In this document: positions 5,740 through 12,581 of the stretch, one piece after another
Layout: every line of letters begins with the position of its first letter
Position numbering within the stretch: position 1 is the first letter of the stretch
The notes under the pieces: generated by a model
Seen by the model: only the letters and a program-made list of their open reading frames with translations
Told to the model about the DNA's origin: nothing
Databases searched by the model: none
Origin: Angelakisella sp.
Lineage (GTDB): Bacteria; Bacillota; Clostridia; Oscillospirales; Ruminococcaceae
Length of the DNA: 20,449 nucleotides
Direction of reading: 5' to 3'
Assembly: GCA_022794295.1 (NCBI GenBank)
Contig: JAAWEO010000024.1
Location: 1-20,449 of the forward strand
Position numbers and translations under genes: made by a program

Positions 5740-6717
5740 ATGAAAAGGTATCTCAGCATTCTCTGCATCCTGGCTCTGCTGGTAGCCATGGTTGGCTGCG
5801 GCGGCGGCAATGACGCCGGTGCCGAGCCCGCCAACGGCGAGTGGAAGTGGGAGCGCAAGATCGAGATCGTCTGCCCCTGGGGCGCCGGCGGCGGCGCTGA
5901 CACCACTGTCCGCCAGTTCGCCACCCAGCTGGAGAAGGAGCTGGGCCAGAGCGTGGTTGTGAACAACGTCTCCGGTGCCGGCGGCGTTTCCGGCGTGCAG
6001 TATGCCGTGCAGCAGCCCGCCGATGGCTACACCTGGCTGCTCTGCACCCCTTCCCCCATGCTGGCCCAGATCACCAAGGCCACCGAGTTTGACGTTTACG
6101 GCAGCATCACCCCTGTTAACAACATCGTTTGGGACTGCAACGTTTTCGTTGCCGGCAAGGACGCCCCCTACAACAACTACAAAGAGCTGATGGAGTATGT
6201 GGATGCCAACCCCGGCAAGGTCCAGTGCGGCGTTATGTCCCTGACCGGTCTGGATGGCGCCTGCGTCACCGCTGCCTTTGGCGACAAGATCGAGGCTGTG
6301 GGCTACTCCGAGGGCTCCCAGCTGAACTCTGACGTGATCGGCAACCATGTTGGCCTGGCCTGCGTCGGCCCTGCCGAGGTCCTGGCCATGGTCCAGTCCG
6401 GTGACATGAAGCCCATCATGACCTGCACCGAGAAGCGCATGACCATTCCCGAGTACGCCAACACCGAGTGCGCCGGCGAGCTGAATGTTGACTGCTTCTA
6501 CGGCCCCTACCGCGGCATCTTCGCCAAGAACGGCACCCCTGAGGCTGCCATCAAGGCCTTTGAGGCTGCTGCCCAGAAGGCTGTTGCCAGCGAGGAGTTC
6601 CAGAACTGGGTTGCTTCCCAGGATCTGAATCAGCGGACCGGCTGGATGGATACCGCCACCTTCCAGGCCCAGTGGAAAGCTGACTACGAGGAACTGAATC
6701 AGCTGTTCGGCGAGTAA
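5740..6717 (+). CDS. tctC: Tripartite tricarboxylate transporter substrate-binding lipoprotein (TctC/Bug family)
   Basis: This 325-residue protein has a lipoprotein signal (MKRYLSILCILALLVAMVGC, lipid-anchored Cys20). The mature part has the Bug/TctC fold signature IEIVCPWGAGGGADTTVR, followed by LGQSVVVNNVSGAGGVSGV and ADGYTWLL. These glycine-rich loops contact carboxylate ligands in characterised family members. It would capture a carboxylated substrate outside the cell and deliver it to TctAB; the actual ligand cannot be read from sequence. An in-frame GTG lies 9 nt upstream, but ATG at 5740 is chosen because GAGGAG (5726-5731) is 8 nt before it and it begins the lipoprotein signal. A terminator separates it from tctB, consistent with the binding protein being made in excess. 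Confidence 0.93.
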   Translation: MKRYLSILCILALLVAMVGCGGGNDAGAEPANGEWKWERKIEIVCPWGAGGGADTTVRQFATQLEKELGQSVVVNNVSGAGGVSGVQYAVQQPADGYTWLLCTPSPMLAQITKATEFDVYGSITPVNNIVWDCNVFVAGKDAPYNNYKELMEYVDANPGKVQCGVMSLTGLDGACVTAAFGDKIEAVGYSEGSQLNSDVIGNHVGLACVGPAEVLAMVQSGDMKPIMTCTEKRMTIPEYANTECAGELNVDCFYGPYRGIFAKNGTPEAAIKAFEAAAQKAVASEEFQNWVASQDLNQRTGWMDTATFQAQWKADYEELNQLFGE

Positions 6718-6751
6718 TCTCCGGCTGTTCCGGCAAGAAACGAATGGTTTT

Positions 6752-6800
6752 TGCCCGGCGGGATGGGATGCCGCTTTGCACCCCGCCGCCGGGCATTTTT
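6752..6800 (+). terminator. Terminator-like hairpin between tctC and tctB
   Basis: GCCCGGCGGG pairs with the CCCGCCGCCGGGC region across a loop of about 20 nt, followed by ATTTTTC. No promoter is visible between it and tctB, so it more likely acts as a partial (attenuating) terminator or 3' stabiliser that raises tctC mRNA over tctBA. Confidence 0.8.
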
Positions 6801-6843
6801 CTAGAAACGTTTGGTGAAAACAAACGAAAGGGTGATAACCTCC

Positions 6844-7353
6844 ATGACATTGGATCTTATCTTCAGCGCGGTATTGCTGGTATTTTCCATCTACTGCTTC
6901 TTCTTCATCGGCGCGGTGGATAACGGCACCGCCACCGAGCTGGGGGCGGCCGCCTGGCCCCGGGTGATCCTGGGCCTGATGATCGTCCTGCTGGCTGTGG
7001 GGCTTGTGAACATGATCCGGAAAAAGGACGGGAAGCTGCCCATCAGTGCCGAGGGCTGCAAGGCCTTCCTGCACAGCAAGCTTCTCATTGGTATGGTCAT
7101 CTGCGCGGTTACCGCGATCGTTCTTCCCTACATTGGCTTTATCCCCACCTCCTTCCTCTTCCTGGCCGCCTATGGCGTCCTGCTGGGGGAGCGCCGGCCC
7201 CAGGTGCTGGTCATTACCGGCGTGGTGGCTACCCTGATCCTGTACATCATCTTCCAGGGACCGCTGAGCATCTTCCTGCCCAGGGGCATGTTCTTCTTCC
7301 GGAACTTCGCCCTGACCATGGAAAGCCTCATCGGTATGATACCGGGACTTTAA
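6844..7353 (+). CDS. tctB: Tripartite tricarboxylate transporter small membrane subunit TctB
   Basis: This 169-residue protein has four hydrophobic segments (about residues 3-24, 39-60, 80-103 and 113-145) with the family landmarks GAAAWPRVILGLMIV after the first helix and IGFIPTSFLFLAAYGVLLGERR in the third. TctB is the poorly conserved four-helix subunit that pairs with the large TctA channel. The frame is open from a TTG at 6811, but ATG at 6844 is preferred: AAAGGG stands about 9-12 nt before it and the following MTLDLIFSAVLLVFS begins directly with the first membrane helix. It lies between the hairpin after tctC and tctA, whose start is 21 bp past its stop. Confidence 0.88.
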   Translation: MTLDLIFSAVLLVFSIYCFFFIGAVDNGTATELGAAAWPRVILGLMIVLLAVGLVNMIRKKDGKLPISAEGCKAFLHSKLLIGMVICAVTAIVLPYIGFIPTSFLFLAAYGVLLGERRPQVLVITGVVATLILYIIFQGPLSIFLPRGMFFFRNFALTMESLIGMIPGL

Positions 7354-7374
7354 GAGAAGGAGGTAGAATGACAA

Positions 7375-8880
7375 ATGCTTAATACTTTGATTTCCGGCCT
7401 CCAGATCGTCCTGACCCCCAGTACCTTCATTCTGATTTTTTTGGGTACCGTGGTTGGCGTCATCTTCGGCGCTATGCCAGGCGTTTCCGCCTCTATGGCG
7501 GTGGCCCTGGCCCTGCCCTTCGCCTACCCCATGAACGGCGTGGTGGCAATCGCCTTCCTTTGCTCGGTGTACTGCGCCTCCATCACTGGCGGCGGTATTA
7601 CCGCGATCCTGTTTAAGATCCCCGGCACCCCTTCCTCCGCCCCCACCACCTTTGACGGGTACCCCATGGCACAGCGGGGCGAGGCGGGCAAGGCTCTGGG
7701 CTACTCCCTGGTGGCCTCTGCGGTAGGCGGACTGATCGCCGCCTTCTGCATGGCTATCGTCTCCAAGCCTCTGGCTGCGGTAGCCCTGAAGTTCGGCCCC
7801 GGCGAGCTGTTCGCAGTGGCCTTCCTGGGCCTTTCGGTGCTCACCTGCCTGGATAACGGCAACCTGATCAAGACCATTCTCTCCGGCCTGCTGGGTCTTT
7901 TCCTTGCCACCATCGGCATGGACCCCCAGACCGGTGTGGCCCGGTTCACCTGGGGCAGCAATACCCTTCTCTCCGGCGTGGAGATGATCCCCGTGATGAT
8001 CGGTCTCTTTGCTGTCACCGAGGTGCTGAAGCAGACCGCCAAGCGGGACAAGAAGGATGATAAGGGCAGCGGTATGGATGGGCAGATGGACTACAAGACC
8101 ACCATCCCCAGCGTCAAGGAATTCTTTGCTGTAAAGTGGGTCATGCTGCGGTCCTCCATCCTGGGCACCATCGTGGGTATTCTCCCCGGCGCCGGTGCCA
8201 CCATTGCCTCCTTCCTTTCCTACACTGTGGAAAAGAAGATCTCCAAGCATGCAGACCAGTTCGGCACCGGTATTGCCGACGGTATCGTGGCCTCCGAGGC
8301 CGCCAACAACGCCGCCACCGGCGGCGCCATGGTGCCCCTGCTGGCCCTGGGTATCCCCGGCGGCAACGCCGCTGCCATTATGATGTCCGCCCTGGTGCTC
8401 AAGGGTGTTCAGATGGGTCCCCTGCTGGTTCAGAACCAGCCGGATTACCTGTCCTCCGTCTTTGGCTCCATGCTGATCACCAACATCATCATGGTCTTTG
8501 TCTCCCTGGCCATTGCCAAGGTGTTCGCCAAGATCCTGGCTATCCCCTATTCCATTCTGGGGCCGGTCATCGTCATGCTGGCTACCATCGGCTCCTACGC
8601 CCTGAAGAACAACACCGGCGACGTGGTGCTGATGATGTTCGCTGGTATTGTGGGCTACCTGTTTGTAAAGCTGGGTTACTCCGCCGCCGCCCTGGTCCTC
8701 GGCCTGGTGCTGGGCATCATGTGCGAGGAGAACCTCCGCCGCGCCTACCAGATCGGCGCCGGCAGCTGGAACGAGGCCATCTTCACCAAGCCCATCGCCA
8801 TGGTGCTGCTGCTGGTCTGCGCCGCCATGCTGCTCTTCCCCGTTGTAAAGCCTCTGTTTGCCAAGAAAAAGGCAGAGTAA
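7375..8880 (+). CDS. tctA: Tripartite tricarboxylate transporter large permease TctA
   Basis: This 501-residue, highly hydrophobic protein is the standard length for TctA. Family motifs include GAMPGVSASMAVALALPFAYPM near the N-terminus, SITGGGITAILFKIPGTP, and the long conserved block GILPGAGATIASFLSY followed by DGIVASEAANNAATGGAMVP and LGIPGGNAAAI. Around 11-12 membrane helices are expected. TctA forms the transport pathway, driven by an ion gradient, for the carboxylate delivered by TctC. AAGGAGG precedes. A four-codon frame (ATG at 7368, stop at 7380-7382) overlaps the start at 7375 in another frame. A strong terminator follows the stop within 25 bp. Confidence 0.95.
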   Translation: MLNTLISGLQIVLTPSTFILIFLGTVVGVIFGAMPGVSASMAVALALPFAYPMNGVVAIAFLCSVYCASITGGGITAILFKIPGTPSSAPTTFDGYPMAQRGEAGKALGYSLVASAVGGLIAAFCMAIVSKPLAAVALKFGPGELFAVAFLGLSVLTCLDNGNLIKTILSGLLGLFLATIGMDPQTGVARFTWGSNTLLSGVEMIPVMIGLFAVTEVLKQTAKRDKKDDKGSGMDGQMDYKTTIPSVKEFFAVKWVMLRSSILGTIVGILPGAGATIASFLSYTVEKKISKHADQFGTGIADGIVASEAANNAATGGAMVPLLALGIPGGNAAAIMMSALVLKGVQMGPLLVQNQPDYLSSVFGSMLITNIIMVFVSLAIAKVFAKILAIPYSILGPVIVMLATIGSYALKNNTGDVVLMMFAGIVGYLFVKLGYSAAALVLGLVLGIMCEENLRRAYQIGAGSWNEAIFTKPIAMVLLLVCAAMLLFPVVKPLFAKKKAE

Positions 8881-8904
8881 ACAGACTGGATGAACAACAA
8901 AATG

Positions 8905-8932
8905 GCCCCCCGGCTTTTGCCGGGGGGCTTTT
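8905..8932. terminator. Terminator between tctA and marR, possibly bidirectional
   Basis: GCCCCCCGGC (8905-8914), loop TTTT, GCCGGGGGGC (8919-8928), then TTTTCTG: a perfect 10-bp stem. It ends tctCBA and may also serve the convergent marR gene, although the minus-strand side has only CATTTTG. Confidence 0.92.
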
Positions 8933-8947
8933 CTGTGGATTTTTTCT

Positions 8948-9409
8948 TTACAAAATCGTGGCGTCCCGGGCGTACTCCTCCAGGTAGGTGGCGTAATCGG
9001 CAAGGACCCGCTCTACCAGTTGGATCTCCTCGTCGGTGTACTGCTCCATCTTTTCGCTGAGGTAGACGTTCTCCATCCGGTGGTAGGCGTCGTGGGTGTC
9101 CACAGCGATCTTTCCCCGCTCGGTAAGCTGGCAGACCAGCTCTTTTTTGTTCCGGCCCTGGACCACGGTGAGAAGGCCCTTGCTCTCCAGACGTCGGGCC
9201 AGGCCGGAGATCACCATTTTGCTGGCCCACATCAGCTCGGCTAAGGTGGTGAGGTTGCAGTCCGGGTGCTTGTCGATCAGGTCCAGCAGGTGGATCTCGT
9301 CGGTTTTCAGGGGGATGTCGATGCCGTAATTCCGGGGAAGGGCGTCACTGACCTTCTGGATCCGGGCCAAGTGATCGATCATGGGCCGGAAGCCATAGGG
9401 CTTTTTCAT
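8948..9409 (-). CDS. MarR-family transcriptional regulator
   Basis: This 153-residue protein has the MarR layout: N-terminal helix for dimerisation (1-40), winged helix-turn-helix (about 41-110; CNLTTLAELMWASKMVISGLARRLESKGLL then a wing with GRNKKELVCQLTERGK) and C-terminal dimerisation helices. MarR proteins bind palindromic DNA as dimers and usually repress until a small aromatic or carboxylate ligand binds. It diverges from the aminotransferase/peptide operon and converges on tctCBA, so the divergent operon is its most likely target. Its own promoter is a clear sigma-A one (9440-9468). AGGAG and a G run precede ATG at 9409. Which palindrome it binds is inferred, not shown. Confidence 0.9.
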   Translation of the reverse strand: MKKPYGFRPMIDHLARIQKVSDALPRNYGIDIPLKTDEIHLLDLIDKHPDCNLTTLAELMWASKMVISGLARRLESKGLLTVVQGRNKKELVCQLTERGKIAVDTHDAYHRMENVYLSEKMEQYTDEEIQLVERVLADYATYLEEYARDATIL

Positions 9410-9439
9410 TCAGATTTCCCCCCTCTCCTGATGGATTCT

Positions 9440-9468
9440 ATTATAAAGCCTTGACAGAGAAAAGTCAA
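9440..9468 (-). promoter_or_regulatory. Sigma-A promoter of marR
   Basis: On the minus strand, TTGACT (9468-9463), a 17-nt spacer and TATAAT (9445-9440). TTGAC/GTCAA arms overlap the -35 and spacer (9451-9468 region), and a TTGTAA word lies just upstream at 9474-9479, which may allow autoregulation. Confidence 0.85.
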
Positions 9469-9560
9469 TATGATTGTAATGATGTTTATTATATAGGGGC
9501 TATTCCCTGCCTGAGACAAAAAAATCAACAAATATCAGAAGATTTCCCTGTGTATTTGAC

Positions 9561-9574
9561 ACAAATCGATTTGT
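9561..9574. promoter_or_regulatory. Perfect 14-bp palindrome, candidate operator
   Basis: ACAAATCGATTTGT is a perfect palindrome. It lies 27 bp upstream of the -35 of the plus-strand operon and shares the TTGTAA word (9571-9576) with the larger palindrome at 9629-9654. It could be an activator site or an auxiliary repressor site. Confidence 0.5.
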
Positions 9575-9600
9575 AATGTAAAGAATTTTACTATTTTCTA

Positions 9601-9628
9601 TTGACAATCGACCAAGAAGCGCTATACT
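9601..9628 (+). promoter_or_regulatory. Sigma-A promoter of aminotransferase/peptide operon
   Basis: Perfect TTGACA (9601-9606), a 16-nt spacer and TATACT (9623-9628). The predicted start near 9635 falls within the palindrome at 9629-9654, so a protein bound there would block initiation. Confidence 0.85.
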
Positions 9629-9654
9629 AATATTGTAAATGTTTTTACAATATT
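9629..9654. promoter_or_regulatory. Perfect 11-bp inverted repeat overlapping transcription start, likely operator
   Basis: AATATTGTAAA (9629-9639), spacer TGTT, TTTACAATATT (9644-9654). The arms match perfectly. It begins directly after the -10 hexamer, the classic position of a repressor site. Size and symmetry suit a MarR dimer, and a marR gene lies divergent from it, but a GntR-type or other repressor encoded elsewhere is possible. Confidence 0.75.
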
Positions 9655-9681
9655 GATCCTCCAACAGGCAGACGACATTCC

Positions 9682-9700
9682 GCGCCCCGTCCCGGGGCGC
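9682..9700 (+). promoter_or_regulatory. GC hairpin in the 5' leader
   Basis: GCGCCCCG (9682-9689) and CGGGGCGC (9693-9700) with a three-base loop stand directly upstream of the AGGAGAAAGAGGTG ribosome-site region. No T run follows, so it is not an intrinsic terminator. It may stabilise the leader or keep the ribosome site single-stranded. Confidence 0.6.
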
Positions 9701-9720
9701 AGGAGAAAGAGGTGGCGATT

Positions 9721-10908
9721 ATGGCTTTGTTCGACAACGAATCGGTCAATCTTCCAGCACTGCGGAAAAAGGCCTACAACTACCGCTGGGCCGAGGTGGA
9801 GGAGGACGTCATCCCCCTCACCGCCGCAGACCCGGATTTTCCCGTGGCCCGGGAAATTCCGGAGGCCATTGTGGAGTATGTGGAAGATGGCTACTTTTCC
9901 TACACCCCCAAGCTGGGACTGCCCTCCTTCCGGGAGGCGATCGCCCGGCACCTACGGGAGCAGAAAGGGGAGGAGATTTCCCCGGAGCTGGTGCTCCCCA
10001 TTGACAGTGCCGCCAGGGGGATGTATGTCATTGCCCAGACGGTGCTCTCCCCAGGGGACGAGGCCATCGTCTTTGATCCGGTGGACTACCTGTTTAAAAA
10101 CGCGGTCCTGGCTGCCGGTGGCGTCCCGGTTTTCTTCCCCACCAAGGTCCGGGATGGCAGGGTGGATTTTTCCGGCCTGGAGCAGTATATCACCCCCAAA
10201 ACAAGGATGATCTGCCTGTGCAATCCCCACAACCCCCTGGGGAAGGTTTATCCCCGGGAGGACCTGGAGCTGATCCTGTCCCTGTCGGAAAGGTACGATC
10301 TTTGGATCATGAATGACGAGATCTGGTCGGATATTATCCTGGGGGAAACCCCCTTCCTCAGCATTCTGTCCCTGGGGGCGGAACGGAACCGGCGCACCCT
10401 TTCGGTCTATGGCTTTTCCAAGGCCTACGGGGTGGCGGGGCTGCGTATCGGGGCCATCTACTGCACCGACGGGGAGGTGTTCCGGCGCATTCTGGATACC
10501 TCCGGGGTGCTGACTACAGCGGGGGGGATCTCCTCCCTGTCCCAGGTAGCCGGTACGGCCTGCCTGGATAAGGCCCGCTATTGGACCGAGGCCTTTCTGG
10601 AGCACCTTCGCGGCAACTGCGCCTATGCGGTGGAGCGCATCAATAAAATGCCCCTGCTTTCCACCACCGCCCCGGAGGCCACCTATCTGCTGTGGATTGA
10701 CATCAGAGAAACCGGCATGACCAACACCGGCTTTGTGGAATGGATGAAGCAGGAGGCGCGGTTGGCCCTGGTGGCAGGCTCCGAGACCATGTTCGGCCCC
10801 GGCGGTGCAGGCTTTGTGCGCCTCTGCTTTGCCACCAGCCGGGAGATCCTGAAGGAAGGCCTTGACCGCCTGGAAAAGGGGATACTCCTTTTAAAGGACA
10901 GGTTCTAG
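9721..10908 (+). CDS. Class I/II PLP-dependent aminotransferase (MalY/PatB- or AspC-like)
   Basis: This 395-residue fold-type I PLP enzyme carries DPDFP near the N-terminus (about 41), NPHNPLG (PLP-contacting Asn168), NDEIWSD (Asp199 to the PLP ring nitrogen), SVYGFSKAYGVAGLRIG (Schiff-base Lys234) and VRLCFA (Arg367, substrate carboxylate). All catalytic residues are present. The family includes aminotransferases and the cystathionine beta-lyases MalY/PatB, which share DEIWSD and the early PLTAADPDFP block, so either transamination or C-S cleavage is possible. It is the first gene of the operon; an in-frame GTG lies 9 nt upstream but is itself part of the GAGGTG ribosome site. Being co-transcribed with peptide uptake suggests it acts on an amino acid released from the imported compound. 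Confidence 0.9.
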   Translation: MALFDNESVNLPALRKKAYNYRWAEVEEDVIPLTAADPDFPVAREIPEAIVEYVEDGYFSYTPKLGLPSFREAIARHLREQKGEEISPELVLPIDSAARGMYVIAQTVLSPGDEAIVFDPVDYLFKNAVLAAGGVPVFFPTKVRDGRVDFSGLEQYITPKTRMICLCNPHNPLGKVYPREDLELILSLSERYDLWIMNDEIWSDIILGETPFLSILSLGAERNRRTLSVYGFSKAYGVAGLRIGAIYCTDGEVFRRILDTSGVLTTAGGISSLSQVAGTACLDKARYWTEAFLEHLRGNCAYAVERINKMPLLSTTAPEATYLLWIDIRETGMTNTGFVEWMKQEARLALVAGSETMFGPGGAGFVRLCFATSREILKEGLDRLEKGILLLKDRF

Positions 10909-10944
10909 AGAATAACAAATCCAAGAAAAAACGGAGGGAAAAAC

Positions 10945-12510
10945 ATGAAACGGAAACAATGGCTGTCCATCTTCCTGGCTTTGGCGCTGCTCCTGTCGCT
11001 GCTAGTGGGCTGTAACAAACCCCAATCCGCGCCGGATGGCTCCGGGAGCGGCAATGCCGGGGGAGAGGAAAAGAAGGATACCCTGGTCATTGCCATGACC
11101 GGCAATCCCACCTCCCTGGATCCTGCTGGCAAGAACGACGGCGCCTCCATGGCGGTAAAGCGCCAGATGTACGATGGCCTTACCGAGCTTGACCCCGACA
11201 TGAAGGAGGCCTCCCCCTGCCTGGCCGAAAGCTGGGAGTACCAGGACGATACCACCCTCATTTTCCACCTGCGCCAGGGGGTAAAGTTCCACGATGGCAG
11301 CGAGCTCACCGCCGAGGATGTGGCCTTTTCCATCCAGCGGGCCTATGACGCCGGCTTTGCCACCGCCTATATGGGGGCCTTCGACCTGGAAAAGAGTGAA
11401 GCAGTGGACACCTACACCTACAAGCTGGTGACCAAGTATCCCTCCGGCACCGTTCTGAATGTCCTTGCCTACCCCTGTCTGTTTATTACCTCCAAGGCCG
11501 CTGTGGAAGCCCTGGGGGAGGACACCGCCACCCAATGCCCCGGTACCGGCCCCTACAAGTTTGTGGACTGGGTCCAGGGGGACAGTCTGCGGCTGACCCG
11601 TTTCGAGGACTACTGGGGCACCAATGAGGGCGCCGACCACCTGCTGTTCCGGGTGATTGCCGAGACCTCCAGCCGGGTCATTGAAGTGGAAACCGGCGGC
11701 GCGGACATTGCCTACGATGTTACCGCCCTGGATATTGAACGCTACCAGAACGACGAAGCCATTACAACCTACCGCAAGCCCACCACCACCCTGATCTATA
11801 TGGGGATGAACTGCTCCAAGGCTCCCTTTGACGATGTCCGGGTCCGCCAGGCAGTGTCCCACTGCGTCAACCGGGAGGACCTGGTGAATATGGTTTATGC
11901 CGGTCAGGGCCAGGCGGCCTCCAGTGTGGTCACCGCCAGCCTTTACGGATATTCCGACCAGGTGAAGCTGCCGGAGTACAACCCGGAAAAGGCCAAGGAG
12001 CTCCTGGCCCAGGCGGGCTACCCTGACGGTCTGGAAACCACCATCTGGTGCCGGGATCAGCAGATCTTTATGGACGCCGCCGAGGTGCTGGCCAACCAGC
12101 TGGAGGCCGGGGGCATCCACGCGAATATCAAGGTCATCGAATGGGCGAGCCTGCTCACCTCCCTGGAAAACAAGGAGCTGGATCTGTACCTCCTTTCCCT
12201 GGGGGTAGCCACCGGTGATGCCGGGGATGGTCTGTACCGGTACTTCTGGTCCGAAAATCCCTTCTCCAGCAACACCGCATTTTTCCAGGATGCCACCATG
12301 GACCAGATGATCACCGCCGCCAACCAGGAGGTGGACTCCGCAAAGCGGATGGAGCTGCTGCGGGATGCCCAGCAGTACGCCGCAGACAATGGCCCCTGGG
12401 CGCCCCTGGTGGATCTGGAGTCCCTTTTCCTTTCCACCTCCAAGGTGCGCAACTTCCAGGTGTATGCCAGCACTTACCAGTGCTTTAAGGATGTTTATGC
12501 TGTAAAATAG
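10945..12510 (+). CDS. Peptide ABC transporter substrate-binding lipoprotein (family 5, DppA/OppA-like)
   Basis: This 521-residue protein has a lipoprotein signal ending LLSLLVGC (Cys23), then a Gly/Ser/Glu-rich linker to about residue 45. The mature protein follows the family-5 solute-binding pattern: NPTSLDPAGKND, YDGLTELDPD, ESWEYQDDTTLIFHLRQGVKFHDGSELTAEDV, GTGPYKFVDW, and DDVRVRQAVSHCVNREDLV. Such proteins capture di- or oligopeptides, and in some operons glutathione, nickel chelates or opines. Length is typical. It is separated from the preceding stop by 36 bp containing GGAGGG. Its partners DppB, DppC, DppD and DppF are encoded after the amidohydrolase, giving a complete importer. Confidence 0.93.
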   Translation: MKRKQWLSIFLALALLLSLLVGCNKPQSAPDGSGSGNAGGEEKKDTLVIAMTGNPTSLDPAGKNDGASMAVKRQMYDGLTELDPDMKEASPCLAESWEYQDDTTLIFHLRQGVKFHDGSELTAEDVAFSIQRAYDAGFATAYMGAFDLEKSEAVDTYTYKLVTKYPSGTVLNVLAYPCLFITSKAAVEALGEDTATQCPGTGPYKFVDWVQGDSLRLTRFEDYWGTNEGADHLLFRVIAETSSRVIEVETGGADIAYDVTALDIERYQNDEAITTYRKPTTTLIYMGMNCSKAPFDDVRVRQAVSHCVNREDLVNMVYAGQGQAASSVVTASLYGYSDQVKLPEYNPEKAKELLAQAGYPDGLETTIWCRDQQIFMDAAEVLANQLEAGGIHANIKVIEWASLLTSLENKELDLYLLSLGVATGDAGDGLYRYFWSENPFSSNTAFFQDATMDQMITAANQEVDSAKRMELLRDAQQYAADNGPWAPLVDLESLFLSTSKVRNFQVYASTYQCFKDVYAVK

Positions 12511-12529
12511 AGGCTGCTTTCATAACACC

Positions 12530-12559
12530 GCCGCTCCCCCGCCAGCCGGAGGGAGCGGC
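12530..12559 (+). promoter_or_regulatory. Hairpin covering the first possible ribosome site of the amidohydrolase
   Basis: GCCGCTCCC (12530-12538) pairs with GGGAGCGGC (12551-12559), a perfect 9-bp stem. It buries GGAGGG, the ribosome site of the ATG at 12561, and leaves free the G run before the ATG at 12582. There is no T tract after it, so it is more likely an mRNA-stability or translation-control element within the operon. Confidence 0.65.
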
Positions 12560-12581
12560 AATGAAAAAAGGGGGGATTTCG

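Noticed and set aside
5716..9003. A 1095-codon open frame on the minus strand across tctC, tctB and tctA
   Set aside because: It is the antisense shadow of GC-rich genes with strong third-position bias: His/Gly/Gln-rich, no domain motif, no ribosome site, and opposite to three well-recognised genes with intact motifs.
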